NCBI GenBank assembly: GCA_036245525.1
Contig: BTPG01000002.1
Span: 124,845,212-124,909,211 of the forward strand
Source: Semisulcospira habei
Lineage: Eukaryota > Mollusca > Gastropoda > Semisulcospiridae
DNA length: 64,000 nucleotides
Reading direction: 5' to 3'
The notes beneath the pieces are model-generated. The model did not search any database, was not told the DNA's origin, and saw only the letters and a list, made by a program, of their open reading frames with translations. Positions 31,433 to 40,965 of this stretch are shown piece after piece. The translations under genes and the position numbers were made by a program. The first letter of the stretch is position 1. Each line of letters starts with the position of its first letter.

Positions 31433-31563
31433 TATACTGACGAGCGAAAGAAATGCGACATTTTTGGAATCATCGGAAACACTAAAGTGTTCTGTACATC
31501 ACACACTAGTGTTTCCGATGATTCCCAAAAATGTCGCATTTCTTTTTTTTTATAGTCAGTGTA
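31433..31563. mobile_element. TA-type hairpin MITE, family 4
   Basis: Ends TATACTGACGAGCGAAAG and TTATAGTCAGTGTA. Arms GCGACATTTTTGGAATCATC / GATGATTCCCAAAAATGTCG. Loop with one copy of the CTGTACATCACACAC segment that is repeated in 19012-19208. Confidence 0.85.
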
Positions 31564-31614
31564 AATGACTTCCATTCTAGAGAACGGAAGTCATTTGGTT
31601 TGGGGAGTTTAAGA

Positions 31615-32557
31615 GTTAAATCGATCTGCTTCAGGAAGGGCATTGATTGCAAAAATTTGCGGGCTCTCAATATTCTCTTGCATCAATTAGATGTTCACTC
31701 TTCTTTTCGTAATCAGTTTTCACTAAACACATGTTTTTCCTGCATCGCATTAGCTCCATCAGACATCTTCTCACACCGGAAGCCACTTAAACGCTGGCCT
31801 GCTCCTTTGTCTTGCCCCGACTCGATTACGGCAATGCACTCCTGTGTGGCTGTCCTCTGTACCTTCTAGATCGGCTCTAGAAGGTGCAGAACTCAGCAGC
31901 ACGGCTTGTTGTCAAGGCAAAGAAGTCAGACCACATCACACCCATCCTGCGTTCACTCCATTGGTTGCCTAACACATGTACAATACAAAGTTCTGTCCAT
32001 CTGTCATACCTGTCCGTTTCGTTCTACTGGCCCTGTCCATCTTTCTGAGCTTCTTCATTTGTACACACCTTCAAGACAGCTGCGTTCCTCAGCAGACATT
32101 AAACTATTACGCTTTCCGACTGTGAGAACTAAGTCTTTTGGCGAGAGGTCTTTCTCATAACAAGGACCATTTCGTTGGAATAAACTCCCACAGTCCCTCA
32201 GATATGTTGAATCAGCCAATAGTTTCCGGCTGTCTTTAAAGACGCATTTATTTCTTTAAACGTGCATTCACCGTTATAATTGTTCGTTGTCAGTGAGAGC
32301 TGCCTAGAGTATCCGTTATTAGTTTTATAGTACACGTATAATATTATCTTTGATGTGTGTGAGCATTTCTTGTTTGTGTGTTTACTCTGCTGAGCTTATT
32401 TTCCTTGTATATGTTGTTGCGTGAGTGTATGTTAGGGAATATATGTGTTGTAGGATGCAAGGTGTATGTATGTTAGTATGTCATTTGTACGGCGCCTAGA
32501 GCTTTTCTATCGAAAGTATAGGCGCCTTAAAAAATATACATTATTATTATTATCTGG
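31615..32557 (+). mobile_element. L2/CR1-type LINE 3' fragment
   Basis: Degraded C-terminal coding part (LDYGNALLCG-like, then AARLVVKAKKSDHITPILRS and LHWLP in shifted frames) with several stops. The 3' UTR ends TATAGGCGCCTTAAAAAATA and (ATT)n. In an LRRCC1 intron, antisense. Confidence 0.8.
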
Positions 32558-32586
32558 TGTGAATTAGTCGAACTTTTTTTCTTTCT

Positions 32587-32588
32587 TT

Positions 32589-32640
<52 letters not shown>

Positions 32641-32809
32641 AGGTGGGGAGTGGGGAGGCGGGGGGAAGTGCTAATCTAGTATTTTGGTAAAAGATTTTAG
32701 TAATGTCTATTGAAATACAATCGCACGCCACTATCATAGCTTGATGTGACCAGCCGTAGGCCACAGGCAGTCACATCAAGCCATGACAGAGTTGTGCGAT
32801 GTACGGACA

Positions 32810-32903
<94 letters not shown>

Positions 32904-32986
32904 ACCACACGTATGCACGCACGCACGCCGCACGCACACACACGCACGCACGCACGCACGCACGCCGCACGCACACACACACACAA
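32587..32986. repeat. poly-T/poly-G tract and (CA)n microsatellite
   Basis: 32587-32636 is T then G runs. 32815-32986 is (CA)n with ACGC/CGCACG variants toward the right. A short inverted repeat (CTTGATGTGAC / GTCACATCAAG) sits between at 32740-32780. Confidence 0.95.
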
Positions 32987-33090
32987 ACGCAGCGCAGTGA
33001 ATCGAGGGAGACAAGCAGCACCGTATGCACGACAGACAACCAGTATGCAGCGGCCCGCCATGTCCAGTCCAGGAAGTGTAGAATACTCAC

Positions 33091-33162
33091 TCTGTACTGA
33101 GTGGCCTGCTCTTGCTTGGCACGTGACAACTCCGCTATCCGGCCCTTCTGTTCCTTCACCAG
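33091..33162 (-). CDS. LRRCC1: LRRCC1 exon n-9 (most 5' exon recognised)
   Basis: Acceptor CTGACCACAG|CTGGTG, donor CAGTACAGA|GTGAGT, 72 nt, phase 0/0. It encodes LVKEQKGRIAELSRAKQEQA then TQYR, matching the vertebrate MVKEQKTKLAEVSKLKQE. The exon that should precede it was not found with confidence in the remaining 31 kb; see the finding at 34282-34305. Confidence 0.92.
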
Positions 33163-33189
33163 CTGTGGTCAGAAAATCAACAAAAATAA

Positions 33190-33413
33190 TGAACCCTTAT
33201 CATTCGCAATACACCAGTGTGTAAAATAAGTTTGACTAAAATAGTTCAAGGGTAGTGCCAGAATAGCTTGGCGCCTCTAGGAGCCAAGCTATTCTGGCAC
33301 CACCCTTGAACTAAAGCCGTTGGTCTATATCCCTTTCTGTAAGTACTATAATGTAGCGTGCATATGGCAGTGTACACATTTGAAGCTTTTAGCCTCAGTA
33401 TGATATGGGTTAA
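33190..33413. mobile_element. TTAA hairpin element, family 1
   Basis: Left end CCCTTATCATTCGCAATAC after TGAA, palindrome AGTTCAAGGGTAGTGCCAG / TGGCACCACCCTTGAACT, right end ATGATATGGG before TTAA 33410-33413. Belongs to the CCCTTTTCATCCTGATAC subgroup. Confidence 0.82.
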
Positions 33414-33452
33414 AGCAAATAATCATGTCAGCGTAGTAGCCTCTTGCGTTAA

Positions 33453-33555
33453 CCTGTTCACCGCCGGTACAGTTGTTCACAGTATCAAGGCGGCGGAACA
33501 AGGCGGTTAACTCATTCGAGACTTGCCGCATCCGGATACGCGGCATAAAGACGTG
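33453..33555. mobile_element. two mini TTAA hairpins in series
   Basis: TTAA at 33449, 33507 and 33556 delimit segments of 54 and 45 bp. The first has ends CCTGTTCACCGCC / GGCGGCGGAACAAGG. The second, CTCATTCGAGACTTGCCGCA ..., resembles the hairpin at 52078-52134. Confidence 0.65.
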
Positions 33556-33559
33556 TTAA

Positions 33560-33777
33560 CGCGTTCAGTGCCGAGAAAATCTCAACACCATTTATAATCC
33601 AACTGCAAGAGACATAGATCCTCATGAGCCCCCGCAGTCGCGGGGGCTCATGAGGATCTATGTCTCTTGCTGAAACCAGTTTGGAATCCATGTTCCCGGG
33701 ACTCTAGGGATTTATTTTTCGTATTGAATTTGCGAAGACTGCAGCAGGACATTTTGCATCAGCTGGCACTGAAAGGG
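33560..33777. mobile_element. TTAA hairpin element, family 2, complete reference copy
   Basis: TTAA 33556-33559 and 33778-33781. Termini CGCGTTCAGTGCCGAG and CTGGCACTGAAAGGG. Perfect palindrome CATAGATCCTCATGAGCCCC / GGGGCTCATGAGGATCTATG. Conserved right flank GGAATCCATGTTCCCGGGAC. 218 bp, no ORF. Confidence 0.9.
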
Positions 33778-33874
33778 TTAAGAAATAAACCCACAGCTAG
33801 GTGAAGTACACTGACACAGGAGGATTTTCGGGGGAGGTTTAGCCCAACATCCTCGAAAAATGAAACGACAGGGG

Positions 33875-33877
<3 letters not shown>

Positions 33878-33957
<80 letters not shown>

Positions 33958-33964
33958 TGTGTAT

Positions 33965-34008
<44 letters not shown>
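33878..34008. repeat. (TG)n microsatellite
   Basis: About 65 units with a few TATG interruptions. Confidence 0.98.
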
Positions 34009-34391
34009 GCCAAGCGCAAGACAACACTCACCACTCGCCGAAATATCAAACAACGGGAAAAGGAAGGGAAAGGGGGGGGGGGGGGGGGAGTGGTTTCCAA
34101 CCTCCCTGAAAAGGGACTTTCATTGCATTTCAAACCGCCAAGATCCGCCCCTGTATTTCTTTAATGCACTTGACACAGGCGGATCTATGAGGAGGCCGGT
34201 ACGTCCCAAATCAAAAGAGCAGCGAAGGCCAACAGTTACTGTAGCCATACCAACTGGAAAGGAGGTATGAGCATGCCCTACCTGCATCTCTGCTGTCCGG
34301 CGCCTCTAAATTGTCACCACCAACGCTCAGTCAAATTCAAACGTGGTGTTGAAGAGGGGGGGGGGAGAGATAGAGTCGGGGGGGGGGGGGG

Positions 34392-34469
<78 letters not shown>
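34392..34469. repeat. (GA)n microsatellite
   Basis: About 38 units, preceded by a G run at 34378-34393. Confidence 0.98.
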
Positions 34470-34641
34470 AGGTGTTGTCTAGCATGTTTTTTTATTTATT
34501 ATTTTTTTAATTTTATTTATTTATTTTTTTATATTAATGACGTCTCACAAATCACCACTAAACACGTTTCCAGGTTCTAGACTCACCTAAAAACCTTGTA
34601 TCCAAAAACGGTGTAACGTAATAGGTTTCCCCCGAACGTAT

Positions 34642-34676
34642 GAAGATCATGAGGATCTATGTCTCTTGCTGAAACC
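34642..34676. mobile_element. family 2 right-arm fragment joined to the LINE
   Basis: CATGAGGATCTATGTCTCTT and GCTGAAACCA are the right arm and flank start of family 2 (compare 33641-33680). The LINE coding sequence begins directly after. No left arm is present. Confidence 0.7.
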
Positions 34677-37600
34677 ACCCTCTACTGGTCAGGCAGGCCT
34701 GCATCAGAAAGACGGCTCTCAGGCGTGGGCTTCATGGTGAAGACCCCCATTGCGACTAAGTTGGAAAACCTACCAACGGGTCACTCCGACCGCATCATGT
34801 CCATGCGCCTCCCACTGAGACAAGAGCAACACGTCACCCTTCTCAGTGTGTACTCCCCAACCCTCCTGGCAGAGCCTGCAGAAAAAGACAAGTTCTACTC
34901 TGACCTGCGCAGCCTCCTGCAGAGCACCCCTGCAGACGACAAAGTCATCATCCTTGGCGACTTCAACGCCAGAGTGGGCCAAGACTCTGAAGCCTGGAAA
35001 GGAGTCCTCGGCAAGCATGGCGTTGGGAACTGCAATGACAATGGTCGCCTACTGTTGGAGCTCTGTGCAGAGCAGCAACTTGTCATCACCAACACTACTT
35101 TCCAGCAAAAGGACAGTCGAAAGACCACCTGGATGCATCCTCGCTCCAAGCACTGGCACCTTATCGACTATGTCCTAGTGCGTCAGAGGGACCGCAGTGA
35201 CGTCCTTCTCACCAGAGTGATGCCCAGCGCAGAGTGCCACACTGACCACCGCCTTGTTCGCTGCAAACTCAGGCTCCGCCTCAAGCTGAAACCCAAGAAA
35301 GGGGGCCCTCCCAAGAAAAAGCTTGATGTTGCCAGCCTTCAGCTTGACAAGAAAGCTGCCCTTCAGGCCGATTTACAGCGCATGCTCAAAGACACAGTTG
35401 ATCCAGCAGACTCCTCTCCTGAAACACTCTGGGAACAACTGAAAACTGCTATTGTAAAATCCTCTGTGGAAGTCTTGGGCTTTGCTAGAAAGAGGAACAA
35501 AGACTGGTTTGACGAAAACGACGTAGAGATCCAGGAACTTCTAGCAAAAAAAAAAAAAAAGAGCCGCCCACCAGGCCCACCTAGCCCAGCCTTCCTGCCC
35601 TGTGAAGAAGTCTGCCTTCCGCCTCATCTGCAGCAGTCTCCAGCTCAAGCTTAGAGAGCCCCAGAACGAGTGGTGGTCCAGACTCGCACAGAGGACCCAG
35701 CTCTGCGCTGACAACGGTGACTACAGGGGCTTCTACGAAGCACTGAAAGCAGTGTATGGCCCTAGGCACCTGGTACAAAGTCCCCTGCGAAGCGCTGATG
35801 GACAGGCACTCCTCACAGATAATACCTCCATCTCTGAACCGCTGGTCGGAATACTTTCAGGACCTCTTCGGCGCTGAACGCACTGTTCAAGAAACAGTCA
35901 TCCTCCAAATCCCACACCTTCCACTAAAGGTTGAATTGGACGAACCGCCCACCGCCGAAGAGACCCTCACAGCCATCCACCAGCTCAAGAGTGGCAAAGC
36001 AGCAGGCATTGACGGAATCCCGCCAGAGATCTGGAAACATGGAGGCCCAGCACTGCACAACAAGCTCCACGACCTCTTTCTCTGCTGCTGGGAAAAAGGA
36101 ACACTACCAAAGGATCTCCGTGATGCAGTCATCATCACCCTGTACAAGAACAAAGGAGAGAAGTCTGCCTGCTCTAATTATCGTGGAATTACCCTGCTGT
36201 CCATTGCCGGGAAAATTCTCACAAGGTTGCTCCTGAATCGGCTGGTACCTGCCATCGCTGAAGACCACCTCCCAGAGGGCCAGTGTGGCTTCAGAGCCAA
36301 CAGGAGTACCACCGACATGGTCTTTGTGCTGAGACAGCTTCAGGAGAAGTGCCGCGAGCAGAACAAAGGGCTGTACGTAACGTTTGTCGACCTAACAAAA
36401 GCGTTTGACACTGTGAGCAGGCAAGGTATGTGGCACATCCTGGAGCGACTAGGTTGTCCCCCAAAGTTCCTCAACATGATCGTCCAGCTCCACGAGGACC
36501 AGCAAGGCCAGGTCAGACTAAACAGTGACCTCTCAGAACCATTCCCCATTCGCAACGGCGTGAAGCAAGGCTGCGTGCTGGCACCGACCCTCTTCACCAT
36601 CTTCTTCAGCATGATGTTGAAGCAGGCCACAGTGGACCTCGACGATGACGACGCAGTGTACATCAGGTATCGTCTTGATGGCAGCCTGTTCAACCTCAGA
36701 CGACTGCAGGCCCACACGAAAACCCTAGACCAACTGATTCGTGAGCTGCTCTTCGCTGATGACGCTGCCCTCGATGCACACACAGAGAGAGCCTTGCAGC
36801 GCATTACGTCCTGCTTCGCAGATGCTGCCCAGCTCTTTGGACTTGAGGTCAGTCTGAAAAAGACAGAGGTCCTTCATCAGCCGGCACCCAAGGAAGAGCA
36901 TCGCCCTCCCCACATCTCCATCGGCGAGTCCGAACTGAAGTCTGTACACCAGTTTACCTACCTTGGCTGCATCATCACGTCAGACGCCAAGCTGGACAAG
37001 GAGCTGGACAACAGGCTAGCAAAAGCGAACAGTGCTTTCGGGCGACTATTCAAGCGGGTGTGGCACAATCAACAGCTGAAAAAAGGCACCAAGATCAGCG
37101 TGTACAGAGCTGTCGTCCTCACCACCCTGCTGTACGGTTCCGAGTCCTGGGCCCTCTACCGCAGCCAACTACGACTCCTCGAACGCTTTCACCAGCGCTG
37201 CCTGCGTACCATCCTCAGCATTCACTGGAGTGACTATGTCACCAACGTTGAGGTCCTTGAACAGGCGGAAACTGTGAGCATCGAGGCTTTGCTGCTGCGG
37301 ACACAGCTTCGCTGGGCGGGGCACGTCTCCAGGATGGAGGATCATCGCCTACCCAAGATCACTCTGTTCGGCGAGCTCGCCACTGGACACCGAGACAGAG
37401 GGGCACCAAAGAAGAGATACAAAGACGGTCTCAAGAAGTCGCTTAGTGCCTGCCAAATCGACCACCGACAGTGGTCTTCGCTTGCTGCGGACCGTGACAC
37501 CTGGCGCTCCACCATTCACAAGGCAGCCGTCTCCTTTGAGGACTCTCGCAGAGCTAACCTTAAGGACAAGCGGCTTAGAAGGAAAAACAGAGTTGTCGTA

Positions 37601-37714
37601 ACTCAGAACCCTGACCAGACCTTCCCCTGCAGCCACTTCGGTCGAACCTGCCTGTCCCGGATTGGCCTCCGCAGCCACGAAAATGCCTGCAGACGACGTG
37701 GGCAAGCCCTATAG
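34659..37714 (+). pseudogene. LINE polyprotein with two frameshifts
   Basis: Three overlapping frames: 34659-35654, 35602-35877, 35756-37714. The first shift coincides with a run of 15 A at 35546-35560, the second lies at about 35840. The RT and C-terminal domains (35756-37714) are uninterrupted. Outside those two shifts I see no stop, so insertion looks fairly recent. The A-run shift may be an assembly error. Confidence 0.8.
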
Positions 37715-38132
37715 AATCTTCGTTCGCGAAGTCAAGCCAAGAGAGAGAGAGATGAAGATCATTAACTCATAAAGTCCTGTTACGCTACAAAAGGATGTGG
37801 ATCGACCATGACAGCTCAAGGGTGGTGTCAGACCAGCTTGGCGCCTTGTTACGATTGTGGTTGTGTTGTCCTGTTAGAGCATACATGTGTTAATCGTAGG
37901 AAACGATCCGATATTTATTTGAGCTATCATAGTTATGATTCATGTATCTTTTTAAGTAACATTTTCTTTCGGTCGCGCAGAGCGGAATTCACTTCGTTAT
38001 GATACGCTAAGTTTAGTCCAGAACGTTCTAGAAAGGTCGCACTGTCTAGTGACCTCGTATGTGTGACGTCGGTAAATTAGCGACACTTCGCAACAAGTTG
38101 TTTACTGTGCGCGTGAAGCCGTCAGCTGTTTT

Positions 38133-38164
<32 letters not shown>

Positions 38165-38746
38165 TATGAAGGATTGTAAATGTTCTCGAATTTTCCGACT
38201 ACTTTGTGAACTGTCTGCCATACTTTTATGAGATGTCATTTTACCAAGGATTTGGAGCTGAAGTGAGCAGCCAAATTTGTGTAGCCTATTGTAGTTTTTC
38301 CAGAAAGATTATTTTAATGAGTTTCGGTTGCGTGTTTCGTTCTGATTGGTTGCGTTGTATGATTTTTGTAGATGATTCTGGAAATTGGTAGTATATATAA
38401 AGAGGGAGTTAGGAAAGCACGTTCATACATTGTCTTGCATTTGTCAGTTGTAGAGACACACAGTTATCGTAGGTACGTAGGTACATTGTGAGAGATACAG
38501 CGTAACAGTGTGGTGTACGTAACAGTGTGGTGTACGTTGTAGAGAGACTTTGTGTCGACAGTGTGGATATTTGCAGAAGAGACTTTGTATCAGTGTTGAT
38601 GCATTTGGAAGTGCATTGTGTGGAGATCGCATCGCTGAATTAAAATATTGTTGGAACTGTTACTCCAGTATTGTCCACATCCTTAAGCGACGTGTGACGG
38701 ATTGCAGCTAAATGAAGTTTATTTAAAAGAACCTTACGTGCGTGCG

Positions 38747-39357
38747 TGTGATGAAGCTCTATGCTTGTGCATAGTGCTCGCACAGTAGGATTAGTACGGT
38801 ACGGTTTTTGTTAACGAGTAGGATTAGTACGGTACGGTTTTTGTTAACGGTTTGTTTGTGCCGAAAGTCCGTGGGACCTGCTGTCCACGTGGAATATGTA
38901 AGACATGGTTAGCACGGGATTTTTTAGTGAGTTCTGTTTAGTGAGTTCTAGGCGGAAGCTGTGACTGTCAGAGGTCTGAGTACCGTACGAGAACAAGGAC
39001 GTCCGTGCCCAAAGAGACAGGACGGCAATAAGCGTACGACTAAGGACTTTCACGCCTAGACGTGAGAAGGACCAACGTAACCAGGCAACATCAAACAGGT
39101 TGGAGACAATGTGAGACTAAGACCTAACCTGGCAAAGATATTGTGATACGTGTGTGGTGTGATAATAGAACAGTGTATATAGTTGATAATCATTTAAGTC
39201 GTTCTTTTCATTTATAGTGTATAAAGGTTACTTTAGAAAGGGAGCCCGTGTGTTGTGTTTTACCGCATGAATGCGCCCGTCTGAGTCAGTGGCGGTGTAT
39301 GCGTCTGTTGCGTGAGAGTCTGTGCGTACGACTGTGGGCAAGTCTGCGTGCGTTACA
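38747..39357 (+). repeat. Gypsy 5' LTR (611 bp, short form)
   Basis: TGTGATGAAGCTC ... GCGTGCGTTACA. It matches the first 230 and last 380 bases of the 3' LTR and lacks about 706 bp in the middle, between GTCAGAGGTC and TGAGTACCGTACG. It contains a 35-bp direct duplication (GTAGGATTAGTACGGTACGG). Confidence 0.88.
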
Positions 39358-39380
39358 GTGGTGACCCTGTTTTGGCGGTA
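39358..39380 (+). promoter_or_regulatory. putative primer-binding site
   Basis: GTGGTGACCCTG directly follows the 5' LTR end, the position and form seen in many Gypsy elements. The tRNA was not identified. Confidence 0.55.
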
Positions 39381-40965
39381 GGTTAGAAGTATTTGCGAGC
39401 GATAGGGAGTAGCGATTTTAGAGTAGGATTTGTTGCTATGTGCATGTTGTTGTGTTAGATTCCCCTCTCCGATTCTAGGGGGTAAGATCCGTTATTTCTG
39501 TAGTTTCTGGATCTTACGAGGAGCTAGTTCTTGTTTCTGCCTTTTGTATAGGTAGTGTTCTTTTTCCTTGCTCTTCTTTCTATCGTTCTTATTTTTCGTT
39601 CCATCTGGACATCAAAGTAGGTCACTGTTTTCTGCGTAGGTAGTTGATATTGTTGTGAGTTTGCATTTTAAATTTTTGCCGTTAAGTTGGTTGTGGTTTG
39701 TATTGTTAGGTTGTTAATTTTGCCATTTATTTGTATATTTACGTGCTCAAGTTTGGGAAGTTGTAGTAAATATGGAGGTAGACCCGGTAGAGGCTTACAT
39801 TAAACAGGGTGAAAGGTTAGGACTTAAGGATGAGAAGCTTTTTGATTACGTAAGAAATGTAGGGATAGAGAGGATAGAGCGAGAGAAAGAGAAGCTCAGA
39901 GAGAAGAAAGAGAAGCTCAGAGAGAAGAAAGAGAAGCTCAGAGAGAAAGGGAAGAGAGAGAAAGAGTACTTAAGAAAGAGGAACTAGAGGTTCAGAAAGC
40001 CTTAAAGGTGAAAGAGTTAGAGGTTCAGAGGGTGAGGGACGAGAAAGAATTAGAAATTCGTATACTTAGAGAGGAGAAAGAGTTGGAAATGCAGATACAG
40101 AGGGAGCAGAAAGAGCTAGAAATTCAGAGAGAGAGCGAAGAGAAAGACAGAATACTTAAGAAAGAGGAAATGGAGCTTAAGGAGAAAGAGTTAGAAGCTC
40201 AGAGAGAGCGAGCAGAGAAAGAAAGAGTTTTTAAGGAGAAGGAATTAGAAGTACACAGAGAGAGAGAAAGAGAAGAGAGAGCGTTTCAGAGAGAGAAAGA
40301 CGAGAAGTCTCTAGCGTTTCAGAGAGAGGACGAGAGGGAACATGCCTTAAGAGAGAAAGAATTGGAATACCAGAGAGAGAAAGAGGAGAAAGATAGGGAT
40401 GTACAAATACAGTTAGCTCGAGATGCGGGATCTAGACCAGATAGTGATTCAGTAGGCCGAGGAATACGCAATTTTCCTAAACTGCCGATGTTTAAAGAGT
40501 CCGTGGACTCTATTGACGCTTTTTTGTGCCGTTTTGAGTCTCATGCGCAGGCGTTGAGTTGGCCTCCTGCCAACTGGCCCGTTTTGCTTTCATCTGTGCT
40601 TGAGGGACAGGCCTTGAGTCTTTACCATAGTTTGACCGTTTCGGGGAACATAGAGTACGAGACTTTGAAGGAGTGTCTCTTGCAGAAGTTCCAGTGTAAT
40701 GCGGAAGGTTTTAGACAACGCTTGAGAGCTTGTCGGCCAGAGACAGGGGAATCGTTTATGTCGTTTGGCAAACGATTGTCCCATTTGCTCGTACGTTGGG
40801 TCGAACTGTCAAAGATCGACCACACGTACGAAGCATTGTTCGATCTCATGTTGGCTGAACAGTTCTTTGGTAGCGTTTCCAAGGATCTAGCGGTATTCTT
40901 GAGAGAGCGTAACCTCAAAACTACGGACGAGTTAGTACAGCACGCGGAGGCTTTTCGGATGGCGC

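Larger units (their letters stand above)
7348..33162 (-). other. LRRCC1: LRRCC1 gene, 3' part (ten exons)
   Basis: Leucine-rich repeat and coiled-coil centrosomal protein 1 (CLERC) is a large centriole/centrosome protein with N-terminal LRRs and a long coiled coil. The ten exons found here (33091-33162 to 7348-7473) sum to 1020 nt. Every junction has AG/GT signals and matching phase, and the 339 residues follow the vertebrate C-terminus with almost no gaps. Diagnostic stretches are WGQELAQQG, DDQTETIRKLK, SMDDAF and EEEMRELL. The whole visible part is alpha-helical coiled coil. The upstream exons and LRR domain are not seen. Introns reach about 5 kb and are filled with hairpin elements and retroelements. 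Identification is from remembered family sequence, not a search. Confidence 0.92.
34640..37762 (+). mobile_element. LINE, nearly complete coding part, 5'-truncated
   Basis: LINE coding starts at about 34677 inside the endonuclease (SVYSPTLL, ILGDFNARVG, DYVLV, TDHRLV) and continues through RT (GKAAGIDGIPPE, YRGITLLSIAGK, VDLTKAFDTVSR, NGVKQGCVLAPTLF, FADDAAL) to a C-terminal region with LLYGSESWALY, LRWAGHV and a zinc-finger-like CSHFGRTC..GLRSHENAC, stop at 37714. A direct repeat ATGAAGATCAT flanks 34651-37751. RTE/I-group clade uncertain. Antisense to LRRCC1. Confidence 0.85.
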
